A DNA stretch of 30,583 bases from a virus: positions 1 to 30,583 of the IMG/VR virus record IMGVR_UViG_3300021960_000329. One strand, 5' to 3'. This document shows positions 1 to 8,926 of this stretch, one piece after another. The notes beneath the pieces are model-generated. The model saw only the letters and a list, made by a program, of their open reading frames with translations. It did no database searches and was not told the origin of the DNA. Numbering within the stretch: the stretch's first letter is position 1; each line of letters begins with the position of its first letter. The position numbers and the translations under genes were made by a program.

Positions 1-1859
1 CGGCCTCTGTTGTTCGTCAGACTAAAAGATATTTCAGATATCAATCTGGTAAAGGTTTCTTATGGTCATCAGGTACACTATTTGCACCTAAGTACGATAT
101 ACAAAGTGTAAGTGCATCTGGTACAGCAAGTGGTTCTACAATTACAGTAAAAACAGACGATATAGACCACGGATTACAACCAGGCGCTAGTGTACAATTA
201 GATGGTATTAGTACATCAGGATATGAAGGAACATATTCTGTTAACAGTATTGTTGACGACTATACATTTACAGTTCTTGCAACTACTACACTTGGTGATA
301 CAACTGCCGCTCTTGAAGAAGTATCTAGTATCTATGTGAAAGCATGGATTGGTGCTGCCGTTAGAGCAGGATTGTTTGACGACCAAAACGGTGTGTTCTT
401 TGAGTTTGACGGAAACCAAATATTTGCAGTTCAAAGGTCATCAGTTCAAAATATTACTGGTACTATGTCTGTTACAAAAAACAGTCAAGCAGTAACTGGT
501 ACAAGTACAAGATTTACTGAACAACTTCGTGCTGGTGATAGAATAATCATCAGAGGTATGACTCACTTTGTTACACAAGTTGTTAGTAACACATCATTAT
601 ATGTTTCACCTGACTATCGTGGTATTACAGCATCTGGTGTTCGTGCCCAAAAAGTAAAAGAAAAAAGAGTACCACAATCTAAATGGAACTTAGATAAATG
701 TGATGGTACTGGTGCATCTGGTTACAATTGGGATATGAATAAAATGCAGATGATTGGTATTGAATACTCATGGTATGGTGCTGGTTTCATTCACTTTATG
801 GTTCGTGGTTCTGATGGTAAATGGAATTACTGCCATAGAATGAAAAACAATAACGTTAATGACGAAGCATATATGAGGTCTGGTAACTTACCTGTGCGAT
901 ATTCAATTGAGAATGACGCACCATTGACATATCTAACTGCTACAATTGATAGTGCTGATTCAGATATTCCTGTTGCTGATTTACAAGAGTTTACAGATAC
1001 TGGTACATTGATGATTGATAACGAAATTATCACATATACAGGTCGTTCTGTGACTGATGGGCCTGGTAGTTTTACTGGGTGTACAAGAGGTGCAACATTT
1101 AGTCAGTATCAACAAGGTACAACAAATACTTTATCTGGTGGACCAGTTTCAACGCACAGTTCAAATACTGGTATTATTGAAATATCTAATACATGTTCGC
1201 CAACACTTACCCATTGGGGTTCTGCTCTGATGATGGATGGTGGATTTACTGAAGATAGAGGATATATGTTCAACTATCAGATTACCCCAACTGGTGCTAG
1301 AAACGTATTCCAATTAGAAAGAACATACTTTGGAATTCGTCTTTCACCATCAGTTGATAATGGTCAAGTTGGAAGACTTGGTGCAAAGAACTTGTTGAAT
1401 AGGTCTCAATTACTACTTTCAGGACTAACAGTTGTTGGTACAAATGGTACATCTAACTCTGCACTAGTTATCGAAGGCATATTAAATCCTAAAAACTATG
1501 ATAGTGCAACATGGAAATCATTGACTGGTGAAGCAGATGGTGGTCTACCAAGTTTTGCACAGGCCGCTGATAGAGGTGATTTATACTTTATATCAACAGA
1601 TTCAAGTTCGCCATCAGTTAGAGCAGATTATCCTGCTGAACCTGGCGAACAGATATTTGGTTCTGTGTTCCCATGTGCCGCTTCTGGTTCAACATCAGAT
1701 ACACTCGATTTAACAAGACTAAAAGAATTAACAGGTGCTCCTTTAGGAGGTGATTATAAATTCCCAGATGGGTCAGATGTTCTATGTATTAATGGTAGAA
1801 CAACTGATGACGAAGCAAGAATGGGAATTATGTTGAGATGGATGGAAGCACAAGCATAA
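1..1859 (+). CDS. Virion structural protein, baseplate or fibre-associated (5' partial)
   Basis: The frame is open from base 3 to the TAA at 1857-1859 with no stop, so the gene begins before the window and the visible part is about 618 residues. Glycine, serine and threonine are abundant. One segment (about residues 150-215 of the visible part) has the beta-rich pattern GT-x-V-x-G-T-x-FT-x-QL-x-AGD-x-I that recurs in large structural proteins of marine T4-like phages. A second segment has the pattern TLMIDNEIITYTG followed by GCTRG. It sits just upstream of a fibre-like gene and the neck genes, the place where such phages keep baseplate or fibre-attachment proteins. Which T4 baseplate gene it corresponds to, if any, cannot be said; gp10-like is only a guess. 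No promoter is visible in the window for it. Confidence 0.7.
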   Translation, partial: ASVVRQTKRYFRYQSGKGFLWSSGTLFAPKYDIQSVSASGTASGSTITVKTDDIDHGLQPGASVQLDGISTSGYEGTYSVNSIVDDYTFTVLATTTLGDTTAALEEVSSIYVKAWIGAAVRAGLFDDQNGVFFEFDGNQIFAVQRSSVQNITGTMSVTKNSQAVTGTSTRFTEQLRAGDRIIIRGMTHFVTQVVSNTSLYVSPDYRGITASGVRAQKVKEKRVPQSKWNLDKCDGTGASGYNWDMNKMQMIGIEYSWYGAGFIHFMVRGSDGKWNYCHRMKNNNVNDEAYMRSGNLPVRYSIENDAPLTYLTATIDSADSDIPVADLQEFTDTGTLMIDNEIITYTGRSVTDGPGSFTGCTRGATFSQYQQGTTNTLSGGPVSTHSSNTGIIEISNTCSPTLTHWGSALMMDGGFTEDRGYMFNYQITPTGARNVFQLERTYFGIRLSPSVDNGQVGRLGAKNLLNRSQLLLSGLTVVGTNGTSNSALVIEGILNPKNYDSATWKSLTGEADGGLPSFAQAADRGDLYFISTDSSSPSVRADYPAEPGEQIFGSVFPCAASGSTSDTLDLTRLKELTGAPLGGDYKFPDGSDVLCINGRTTDDEARMGIMLRWMEAQA

Positions 1860-1873
1860 AGAAAGAAAAATAG

Positions 1874-2695
1874 ATGGTAGTAAAACTAAGTACCTTTCTA
1901 GGAACATCATTCTCCGACCAAGCAGACTCGGCAGTAGTTCGAGCAATTGTTCAATCTGAAACAATTAAGTTAGACTCTGGTACATCTGGCGACTATATCA
2001 AAACACTTAGAGGTATTGCTGGAGGAGGACTAGAAGTTATAGGTGGTATAGGGCATGCAAAGAATATGGAAATAAGGGCAGACTCTGCCGTTATTACTTA
2101 TTTGAGTTTAGCACAAACACTAACTAATAAAACAATAAATCTTAATGCAAACACTCTCGTAGGAACAACTGGTCAGTTTAATGGTTCATTATCTGATGGT
2201 GCTTTTACTACACTTGCTGGTACTGAAACTCTTACTAATAAAACTCTAACATCACCAACAATTACAGGACCAACTATTACAGGTCCTGGGTCTATCACCG
2301 ATATTAGTACATTTGGTTTGAGAGATACAGTTGCAACTTCTTTTGAAACAAGAATTGCTTCTACAAGTGGTGATACACTAACTGCAGATAGAACATTAAC
2401 ACTTGATGTACAAAACGCAGACAGAACAATCAGTTTGGCAGGAAACTTAACATTAACTGGTGGTCATGCGTCTACATTTACTACAACAGGCACAACAAGT
2501 GTTAAACTACCAACATCAGGACTTTTAGTTTCACAAGAAGATAGTGCTAATGGTATTGCTGTTGCACCATTCTTTAGTGGTTCTGGATATTATTTGACAG
2601 GATTGTATTCTGGAAACTTTGCATCTGCCGCTACACTAAATATTAAAAACTCTGCAGGGAGTACATTGAAAACAATAATTGGTTCTACAACTTAA
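1874..2695 (+). CDS. Tail fibre-like protein
   Basis: A 273-residue protein rich in Thr, Ser, Gly and Asn. It contains the tail-fibre motif T-L-T-N-K-T twice (residues about 82-87 and 118-123); the second is followed by TSPTITGPTITGPGSI, an imperfect repeat. These motifs are typical of trimeric phage fibres and fibre-like appendages. The C-terminal third is a mixed Gly/Ser/Thr region that could form the tip. The ATG is 14 bases after the preceding stop and has only a weak purine-rich ribosome site (AGAAAGAAAAA). It probably forms a surface appendage with the genes on either side. The host receptor cannot be predicted, and whether it is a full fibre or a short attachment protein is unknown. 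Confidence 0.65.
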   Translation: MVVKLSTFLGTSFSDQADSAVVRAIVQSETIKLDSGTSGDYIKTLRGIAGGGLEVIGGIGHAKNMEIRADSAVITYLSLAQTLTNKTINLNANTLVGTTGQFNGSLSDGAFTTLAGTETLTNKTLTSPTITGPTITGPGSITDISTFGLRDTVATSFETRIASTSGDTLTADRTLTLDVQNADRTISLAGNLTLTGGHASTFTTTGTTSVKLPTSGLLVSQEDSANGIAVAPFFSGSGYYLTGLYSGNFASAATLNIKNSAGSTLKTIIGSTT

Positions 2696-2704
2696 GGATA
2701 TATC

Positions 2705-3649
2705 ATGGCAGTTAGAACACCAGTCTACTTTGATGGTACAGACATAGTAGACATGACACCTACTCAAATAGACAATATTTACAACTATGCAAAATATCTT
2801 TACTCTCAAAATAAATCAGTAAGTTTAAGTTATGTTGCAAGTGGTGGTAATCTTGGAACTATTAACGACACGAGGAATGTTTCTTCTTCTACATATTCTG
2901 CTACGAATACTTATCCAAGCAGTTCTGCTGTAAGTAATTATAATAGTGTATCTCCTGACATAACAGTTGGTTATTCTAGTATAAATCAAAATAGAACTGC
3001 AGTTTCTTTAACTGTTGATTCAAATAATATTAAATTTCCTATGTATCGTGATGCAAGTAATGACCTTGTAGCAATGACTGATTCTGATTTTATTGATACA
3101 TTTTGTGTTCCTGCATTACGCACATATAGAACTACTGACACAACAGATGATACTTTTGGTGGAATATTTCACATACAAACTACAACTTCTTTTTCAGGAA
3201 GTACACTTGTTAATGCAAGTCCAATATTTATTGATACTAGACATGATGGTTTAACCACTGGTGTTGACCAAGTACAAGACCAACCAACAAATGTTACAAG
3301 TTTTTATCTTTATGAAAAAACATTTGATGTTGCTAGTGTGGCAGATTTTGACCTTCCTGCACTTGTTTACGATTCAACAGGTGATGTGTACACAGATGAT
3401 AGTGCAGGTTTTTCAACGGTTTTAGAACAAATGATGAGATGGACTGCTTCACACGGAGTTGGCGGAAGAATGACTTATCAGTATGGTTCTGGTAATGCTC
3501 AAAGAGGAACTTCTATAACCGATACAAGATTAAATAGTTATTCAACGTATACACAATTTGGTGGTGCTGATAACTATCGTGCCCAAACTCACCCTGCTGG
3601 ATCCGCAGTAACTTATAATACATATTATTTAGGTATCACCATTACTTAA
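2705..3649 (+). CDS. Probable virion structural protein
   Basis: A 314-residue protein, Ser/Thr/Asp/Tyr-rich, with no signal peptide or membrane segment and no enzyme motif that I recognise. The N-terminus (MAVRTPVYFDG, then a Tyr/Asn-rich stretch) and the repetitive polar composition resemble phage particle proteins. It starts 10 bases after the fibre-like gene with AAGGATAT upstream of the ATG. It is the last gene before the late promoter at 3653, so it probably belongs to the transcription unit of the upstream structural genes. The assignment rests on composition and position only. The only GATC I found in the window lies in its coding sequence at 3600-3603. Confidence 0.55.
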   Translation: MAVRTPVYFDGTDIVDMTPTQIDNIYNYAKYLYSQNKSVSLSYVASGGNLGTINDTRNVSSSTYSATNTYPSSSAVSNYNSVSPDITVGYSSINQNRTAVSLTVDSNNIKFPMYRDASNDLVAMTDSDFIDTFCVPALRTYRTTDTTDDTFGGIFHIQTTTSFSGSTLVNASPIFIDTRHDGLTTGVDQVQDQPTNVTSFYLYEKTFDVASVADFDLPALVYDSTGDVYTDDSAGFSTVLEQMMRWTASHGVGGRMTYQYGSGNAQRGTSITDTRLNSYSTYTQFGGADNYRAQTHPAGSAVTYNTYYLGITIT

Positions 3650-3652
3650 TCT

Positions 3653-3660
3653 TATAAATA
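3653..3660 (+). promoter_or_regulatory. T4-type late promoter (TATAAATA) for the neck operon
   Basis: The exact T4 late promoter octamer TATAAATA lies in the 37-base gap between the structural gene ending at 3649 and gene 13 (ATG 3687). With the usual distance, transcription would start near 3667, leaving a leader of about 20 bases that contains CGGAGA (3675-3680). In T4 this element is read by RNA polymerase carrying gp55 and activated by the gp45 clamp; both genes are in this window. Confidence 0.8.
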
Positions 3661-3686
3661 GTAAAGTAATAAAACGGAGACATTTC

Positions 3687-4442
3687 ATGGCAAATCCAAC
3701 TTCTAGAGAAACTTTACTTGACTATTGCAAGAGAAGATTAGGTGACCCAGTCATAGAAATCAATGTTGATGAAGACCAACTAGAAGATAGACTAGACGAA
3801 GCACTACAAGTTTTTCAAGAATACCATTCAGAGGCAACTGTTAGAACATATGTCAGTTATCAAATAACTGCAGATGATGTTACTAATCAGTATGTAACTG
3901 TTGATTCAAGTGTTTTATTCATATCACGCATGTTTGCCATTGACGCAACATTTGGTTCTAGTATTAATTTCTTTGATATCAAGTATCAAATGATGTTGAA
4001 TGACATTGCAGATATGCATAACTATGTTGGTGACCTTGCATATTACGAACAAATGCAACAATATCTATCATTATTAGATATGAAACTAAATGGTACGCCT
4101 CAAATTGAATATGCAAGAAAACAAGATAGACTTTATATCTTTGGCGAGTTTGCAGATGGTGATTTAAAAGTAGGTGATTATATTGTATACGAAGCATATA
4201 AGATTATTGACCCAGAAACATTTACTAAAGTATATAATGATATGTGGTTAAAAGAGTTTACAACTGCGTTGATTAAACAACAATGGGGTGCGAATCTTAT
4301 TAAGTTTGAGGGTATGCAATTACCTGGTGGTGTTACACTTAATGGTAGACAAATATTTGATGATGCAACACAAGATATAGAGAGATTAAGAGAACGATTA
4401 CGACTTGACCATGAAACGCCGATAGACTTTTTTGTAGGTTAA
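3687..4442 (+). CDS. gp13: Neck protein gp13 (head completion)
   Basis: 251 residues. The N-terminus (RETLLDYCKRRLGDPVIEIN, then a DEDQLEDRLDEALQ-type acidic helix and QEYHSEATV) is the characteristic opening of the neck protein gp13 of marine T4-like phages. In T4, gp13 joins gp14 at the portal vertex after packaging, seals the head and offers the docking site for the tail. It is the first gene after a late promoter, has the ribosome site CGGAGA, and is followed after one base by gene 14, as expected for proteins made together. Family length is about 250-310, so it is complete. Identification is from sequence pattern plus the 13-14-15 order. Confidence 0.88.
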   Translation: MANPTSRETLLDYCKRRLGDPVIEINVDEDQLEDRLDEALQVFQEYHSEATVRTYVSYQITADDVTNQYVTVDSSVLFISRMFAIDATFGSSINFFDIKYQMMLNDIADMHNYVGDLAYYEQMQQYLSLLDMKLNGTPQIEYARKQDRLYIFGEFADGDLKVGDYIVYEAYKIIDPETFTKVYNDMWLKEFTTALIKQQWGANLIKFEGMQLPGGVTLNGRQIFDDATQDIERLRERLRLDHETPIDFFVG

Positions 4443-4443
4443 T

Positions 4444-5343
4444 ATGGCACGAAATATGTACTTCACAGACGCCGTGAGGTCTGAACAGAATTTATATGAA
4501 GATATAGTCATAGAATCATTAAAGATTTATGGTCAAGATGTCTATTATCTTCCAAGAGATTTAGTCAACGAAGACACCATATTAGGTGATGATGTTGTTT
4601 CATCATTTAATTCTGCACACGTTATAGAAATGTACATTGAAAACACAGAGGGTTTCGATGGTGAAGGCGACTTGTTTACACGATTTGGTGTAGAGATTCG
4701 TGATGAAGCAACGTTTGTTGTGTCGAGAAGAAGATGGCAACAAACAGTTAGAAAATGGGATAACGAAGTAACATCAGTTCGTCCTCTTGAAGGCGATTTG
4801 ATTTATCTTCCTATGACTAATAAAATATTTCAAATTACAATGGTTGAACACGAACAACCGTTCTATCAATTACAAAACTTACCTGTATTTAAACTTCGTT
4901 GTAACTTATTTGAATATAATGATGAAGATTTGGATACTGGTATTGAGAAGATAGACCAAATAGAAAAAGATTACGCATACACTTATATCTTAACACTTGA
5001 CAGAACAAGTGATACTATTGTACCTGGCAACACAGTTAGTATGTTGTTAGACTCTGCAACAAATCTAACTATGACTGGTGAAGTAGAGAAATGGTCTGAT
5101 TCAGATAGTAAACTTCACGTCATACATGTTGGTGCAAATGATGGTAAATATCACACATTCTTACCTACATATACAGCAACAATTAGTGGTGCCTATAGAG
5201 CAGATTCAGACTTTACAGTTAGTGTCGTAACAGAAGAAAATGCATTATCAGAAAACGAACAAAATAGTCAATTCAGTACTGGTTCTGTAAACTTCTTAGA
5301 CTTTAGTGAAGGTAATCCTTTCGGTGATGTGGAGAATCAATAA
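4444..5343 (+). CDS. gp14: Neck protein gp14 (head completion)
   Basis: 299 residues. The opening (YFTDAVRSEQNLYEDIVIES, then IYGQDVYYLPR and a segment about a GEGDLFTRFGVEIRD motif) is typical of gp14 of this phage group. Gp14 sits with gp13 on the portal and forms the head-tail connector collar. Its stop codon overlaps the start of gene 15 (TAATG at 5341-5345), so translation of the two is probably coupled. The C-terminal tail is rich in Asp, Glu and Asn. Length is close to T4 gp14 (about 256) plus a family extension. No odd features were seen. Confidence 0.87.
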   Translation: MARNMYFTDAVRSEQNLYEDIVIESLKIYGQDVYYLPRDLVNEDTILGDDVVSSFNSAHVIEMYIENTEGFDGEGDLFTRFGVEIRDEATFVVSRRRWQQTVRKWDNEVTSVRPLEGDLIYLPMTNKIFQITMVEHEQPFYQLQNLPVFKLRCNLFEYNDEDLDTGIEKIDQIEKDYAYTYILTLDRTSDTIVPGNTVSMLLDSATNLTMTGEVEKWSDSDSKLHVIHVGANDGKYHTFLPTYTATISGAYRADSDFTVSVVTEENALSENEQNSQFSTGSVNFLDFSEGNPFGDVENQ

Positions 5344-6134
5344 TGTTTGGTACTCATTTTTATCACGAAAAAATTAAGAAGTCAGTTGCGATATTTGGTC
5401 GTATGTTCAATAACATTTATGTTATCAGAAAAAATTCATCAGGTCAAGTTATAAGTCAAGTGAAAGTACCATTATCGTATGCACCAAAACAAAAATATCT
5501 TGAAAGAATTAGAGAACAAGCAGACTTATCTGCAAACTCACAAGTTGCAATCAAGTTACCTCGTATGTCATTTGAGATTACAAGTTTCAATTATGACTTA
5601 ACAAGACAGTTAGGTAAGATTAATACATTTCAAAGTCAAGGTACTGCAAAAGAAAATAGAAGAAAATACTTTACACCAGTACCATACGATATAAACTTTC
5701 AGTTAAATGTGTATGCGAAAGCACAAGATGATGCTTTGCAGATTGTAGAACAAATACTACCATATTTTAATCCACAATATGCACTATCAATAAAACCTTT
5801 TCCAGATGTATATCCAAATCTAAAAGAAGATATACCAATCATTATGCAAGGTATGAGTTTTAGTGATGATTTCGAAGGTGATTTGGCGCAAAGAAGAACA
5901 ATTATATATACACTAGACTTTGTGATGAAGGTTAGTTTCCATGGACCAATTACAACAAGTGATATTATTCGTAAATCAATTACAGATATATCACAAATTA
6001 AAGTTGGTTTATCAGATAGTGATATACAAACATCAAGAATCACAGTTACACCAGACCCACTAAGTACAATCGGTCTTGCAGATAGTGATTTTGGATTTAC
6101 AACATTAATAGAATTGATAGGCGATAGTGCATGA
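5343..6134 (+). CDS. gp15: Tail sheath stabilizer and completion protein gp15
   Basis: 263 residues, close to T4 gp15 (272). The N-terminus MFGTHFYHEKIKKSVAIFG and the segment LPRMSFEITSFNYD followed by RQLGKINTF are hallmark stretches of the family. Gp15 forms the hexameric ring at the head-proximal end of the tail, caps the tube and sheath, and binds the neck (gp13/gp14). Gene order 13-14-15 supports the call. The 3' end overlaps the terminase small subunit gene by four bases (ATGA at 6131-6134). Confidence 0.87.
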   Translation: MFGTHFYHEKIKKSVAIFGRMFNNIYVIRKNSSGQVISQVKVPLSYAPKQKYLERIREQADLSANSQVAIKLPRMSFEITSFNYDLTRQLGKINTFQSQGTAKENRRKYFTPVPYDINFQLNVYAKAQDDALQIVEQILPYFNPQYALSIKPFPDVYPNLKEDIPIIMQGMSFSDDFEGDLAQRRTIIYTLDFVMKVSFHGPITTSDIIRKSITDISQIKVGLSDSDIQTSRITVTPDPLSTIGLADSDFGFTTLIELIGDSA

Positions 6135-6484
6135 CAAATGATGAAAAAAATATAAAAGATGATTTTGAATACTCACGAGCAACATATTACGAACTTTTAG
6201 AAAAAGGCAAAGAGTCTTTAATGGACATGATGGAAGTTGCAAGGTCGTCAGAACACCCTCGTGCATACGAAGTATTGTCTAATCTTATCAAGAATATGGC
6301 AGATGTCAATGATAAATTGATGGAACTAAATAAAAAGAAAAAAGATTTAGATAGAAAAGAAGAAACAAAACAGGTAGGTAACACGACTAATAATTTGTTT
6401 GTTGGTACGACTGCCGACTTACAAAAATTATTAAGAGATGATGAGCAAGTGATTGATGTTACAAATGAGAACAATGCAGAATGA
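6131..6484 (+). CDS. gp16: Terminase small subunit gp16
   Basis: 117 residues, mostly predicted helix. The pattern DDFEYSRATYYELLEKGKE, then SEHPRAYEVLSNLIKNMADVN, then a lysine-rich coiled segment, is that of the gp16 family in T4-like phages. The protein forms oligomers that recognise concatemeric DNA and stimulate the gp17 ATPase and nuclease. It starts in an ATGA overlap with gene 15 and its end overlaps the start of gene 17, the usual arrangement. It is shorter than T4 gp16 (164 residues); the missing part corresponds to the variable C-terminus. Confidence 0.85.
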   Translation: MTNDEKNIKDDFEYSRATYYELLEKGKESLMDMMEVARSSEHPRAYEVLSNLIKNMADVNDKLMELNKKKKDLDRKEETKQVGNTTNNLFVGTTADLQKLLRDDEQVIDVTNENNAE

Positions 6485-8075
6485 ATACTATCTTGGTAAC
6501 CCACTCGTAAAAAGAGATGGTGTTATACAAGACTGGACTCAAGAAGATTTAAAAGAATATGCAAAATGTATGAAAAGTCCTGCATATTTCACAGAAAAAT
6601 ATATTAAGATTATTTCTCTTGATAGAGGTTTAGTGCCTTTTGATTTATATCCTTATCAGAAAAAAATGTTTGAACAGTTTCAAAGCGAACGATTCAACAT
6701 CGTCCTTGCGTGTCGCCAGTCGGGCAAATCTATATCTGCGTGTGCTTATCTACTATGGTTTGCATTATTTAATCCAGATAAAACAATTGCTGTTATGGCA
6801 AACAAAGGTGCAACTGCAAGAGAAATGTTAGGTCGTATCACTCTTATGTTAGAGAATCTGCCTTTCTTTTTACAACCAGGGTGTAAAGCATTAAACAAAG
6901 GGTCAATAGAGTTTTCTAATAATTCTCGTATAGTTGCGGCCGCTACATCAGGTAGTTCTATTCGTGGTATGTCTGTTAACTTACTATATCTTGATGAGTT
7001 TGCGTTTGTTGAACGTGCGGCCGAGTTCTATACATCAACATATCCTGTTGTATCATCTGGTAAAGACACAAAGATTATTGTAACATCTACTGCAAATGGT
7101 GTTGGTAATGTATTCTATAATATATGGCAGGGTGCAGAACAAGGTGTAAATGAATTTAAATCATTTAGAGTTGATTGGTGGGACGTGCCTGGTCGTGATG
7201 AACAATGGAAGATATCTACTATTGCAAACACATCACAACTACAATTTGACCAAGAGTTTGGTAATACATTCTTCGGTACAGGTGATACATTAATTAATGC
7301 AGAAACATTAATGAAACTGAAAGCAAAAAATCCTATTGAAGCACTAGAAGGTGGAAATCTTCTAGTGTATGAAAAGACTCAGAAAAACCATTCATATATT
7401 ATGACGGTCGATGTTTCAAAAGGTAGAGGTCAGGATTATTCTACTTTTACAATAATCGATATATCTACTTCGCCTTTTAGGCAAGTGGCGGTGTATCGCA
7501 ACAATGTTATTTCTCCGATACTCTACCCTAACATTATATATAAGTTTGCGAAAGTCTACAATGATGCATATATTGTTGTAGAAGCAAATGACCAAGGTGG
7601 TATTGTATGTAATGGATTATATCACGACTTCGAATACGAACATATGTATCTTGAATCTGCAGTCAAGGCAGACAAAATTGGTATAGAAATCAATCGTAAA
7701 TCAAAAAGAATCGGTTGCAGTTCATTCAAAGATTTACTTGAAAATAATAAGTTAGAAATAGTTGACCAAGAAACAATTGTAGAAATATCTACATTTGAAG
7801 CAAAAGGCCAGTCGTACGAAGCAACACCAGGTAACCATGATGATTTAGTTATGAATCTTGTATTGTTTGGTTACTTTGTGTACACAGAAGCATTTCAAGA
7901 TTTATCTGATATTAATCTCAAAGAAATGTTATTTGAAGATAGAATGAAACAAATTGAAGAAGATGTTGTCCCATTTGGTTTCCATGATGATGGTTCTAAT
8001 TGGGTTGAAGAAGAAGATAGAAAAAATCAACCTTGGTTTATAACATATGATTATGAAAGAGAGCAAGATTATTGA
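6474..8075 (+). CDS. gp17: Terminase large subunit gp17 (packaging ATPase/nuclease)
   Basis: About 533 residues. The N-terminal ATPase shows Walker A CRQSGKS (about residues 80-86), Walker B LLYLDEF with the catalytic Glu, and the coupling motif TSTANG. The C-terminal RNase H-like nuclease shows the three acidic positions in TVDVSKGRGQD, VVEANDQGG and DDLVMN. It translocates DNA into the prohead through the portal and cuts headful ends. I chose the ATG at 6474 because MQNEYYLGNP fits the family start. In-frame TTG 6453, ATG 6456 and ATG 6465 are also possible, none with a clear ribosome site. Only the T4 C-terminal tail is shorter (T4 610 residues). The overlap with gp16 is 11 bases. Confidence 0.95.
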   Translation: MQNEYYLGNPLVKRDGVIQDWTQEDLKEYAKCMKSPAYFTEKYIKIISLDRGLVPFDLYPYQKKMFEQFQSERFNIVLACRQSGKSISACAYLLWFALFNPDKTIAVMANKGATAREMLGRITLMLENLPFFLQPGCKALNKGSIEFSNNSRIVAAATSGSSIRGMSVNLLYLDEFAFVERAAEFYTSTYPVVSSGKDTKIIVTSTANGVGNVFYNIWQGAEQGVNEFKSFRVDWWDVPGRDEQWKISTIANTSQLQFDQEFGNTFFGTGDTLINAETLMKLKAKNPIEALEGGNLLVYEKTQKNHSYIMTVDVSKGRGQDYSTFTIIDISTSPFRQVAVYRNNVISPILYPNIIYKFAKVYNDAYIVVEANDQGGIVCNGLYHDFEYEHMYLESAVKADKIGIEINRKSKRIGCSSFKDLLENNKLEIVDQETIVEISTFEAKGQSYEATPGNHDDLVMNLVLFGYFVYTEAFQDLSDINLKEMLFEDRMKQIEEDVVPFGFHDDGSNWVEEEDRKNQPWFITYDYEREQDY

Positions 8076-8869
8076 CACTAGAACATGGACTTTTTACTCC
8101 CTCTAAAATACCAGAACTATTAGGTCTTGTATCAATTGTTATAAGTCCAACAGACTTGTGCAATCGTACATGTGAGTTCTGTCCACACTCTATGGGATTC
8201 CCAAATAAAAAGAATTATATGCATATAGTTCTTGCAAATAAACTTGCAGAAGAATTATCTGAACTAAAATGGAATGGTGTGATTAGTATATCTGGATATG
8301 GTGAACCATTACTACACCCAAATATTGACAACATTGTTAAAGCATTTACTAAAAGAAATATTAACACAAGACTTGTAACAAGTGGCGACAGAATATTAAA
8401 TGGTAAATTTACAGCAGAAGAAATAGATAGTTGGGGTCTTTTGTCTATAAAGATTGACTGTTATGATGGTCAAGATGATGTAGATAAGATGAATGAGATA
8501 CTCAAAGACTTAAAAACATATAAGAGAATTACAACTGGACCTACAGACTTATCAAATCGTGCAGGTTATTTGTGGTTTGCAAACAATATAAAAAAACCTT
8601 GTTATCAACCATCACTCAAATCTATTGTTGATTATAATGGTGATGTCTATGTTTGTTGTGAAGATTGGTCTAAAGAAACATCATTTGGTAATGTATACAA
8701 ACAATCATTTTCTTCCATATGGTTATCAGATGAACTACAAGATGTAAGAGAAAAACTACAAAATGGTATAAGAACGTTTTCTGCGTGTAAAAATTGTAAT
8801 ATGATGCCAGAAAATTCTCAAAATGAACAAGAAGCAGTTCAAATTTGGCAAAACTATAAATATATGTAA
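8072..8869 (+). CDS. Radical SAM enzyme with SPASM-like C-terminus (cargo gene)
   Basis: 265 residues. Cys30-x3-Cys34-x2-Cys37 (CNRTCEFC) is the [4Fe-4S] radical SAM motif; SGYGEPLLHP (about 74-83) is the GGEP-type SAM-binding strand. The C-terminal part has Cys177, CC at 195-196 and CKNC at 239-242, as in SPASM or twitch domains that bind extra Fe-S clusters and act on peptides or sugars. The start is a TTG at 8072 overlapping the gene 17 stop; no in-frame ATG precedes the cluster motif and the ribosome site is weak. It lies between terminase and tail sheath, which are usually adjacent in this phage group, so it looks like inserted cargo. The last codons contain the late promoter for gene 18. 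The substrate is unknown; a co-expressed virion protein or host peptide is possible. Confidence 0.85.
   Translation: MTLEHGLFTPSKIPELLGLVSIVISPTDLCNRTCEFCPHSMGFPNKKNYMHIVLANKLAEELSELKWNGVISISGYGEPLLHPNIDNIVKAFTKRNINTRLVTSGDRILNGKFTAEEIDSWGLLSIKIDCYDGQDDVDKMNEILKDLKTYKRITTGPTDLSNRAGYLWFANNIKKPCYQPSLKSIVDYNGDVYVCCEDWSKETSFGNVYKQSFSSIWLSDELQDVREKLQNGIRTFSACKNCNMMPENSQNEQEAVQIWQNYKYM
8855..8862 (+). promoter_or_regulatory. T4-type late promoter (TATAAATA) for tail sheath
   Basis: An exact TATAAATA octamer lies inside the last codons of the radical SAM gene (Asn-Tyr-Lys-Tyr-Met-stop). Transcription would begin near 8869, giving a leader of about 58 bases before gene 18 (ATG 8927), whose ribosome site is AAGGAAA. 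Placement in front of the strongly expressed sheath and tube genes supports function. Its position inside coding sequence leaves some doubt. Confidence 0.7.
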
Positions 8870-8926
8870 TTGAATATAACCGCATTATGACACATATAAT
8901 TAGTAACCGAAAATAAGGAAAACAAA

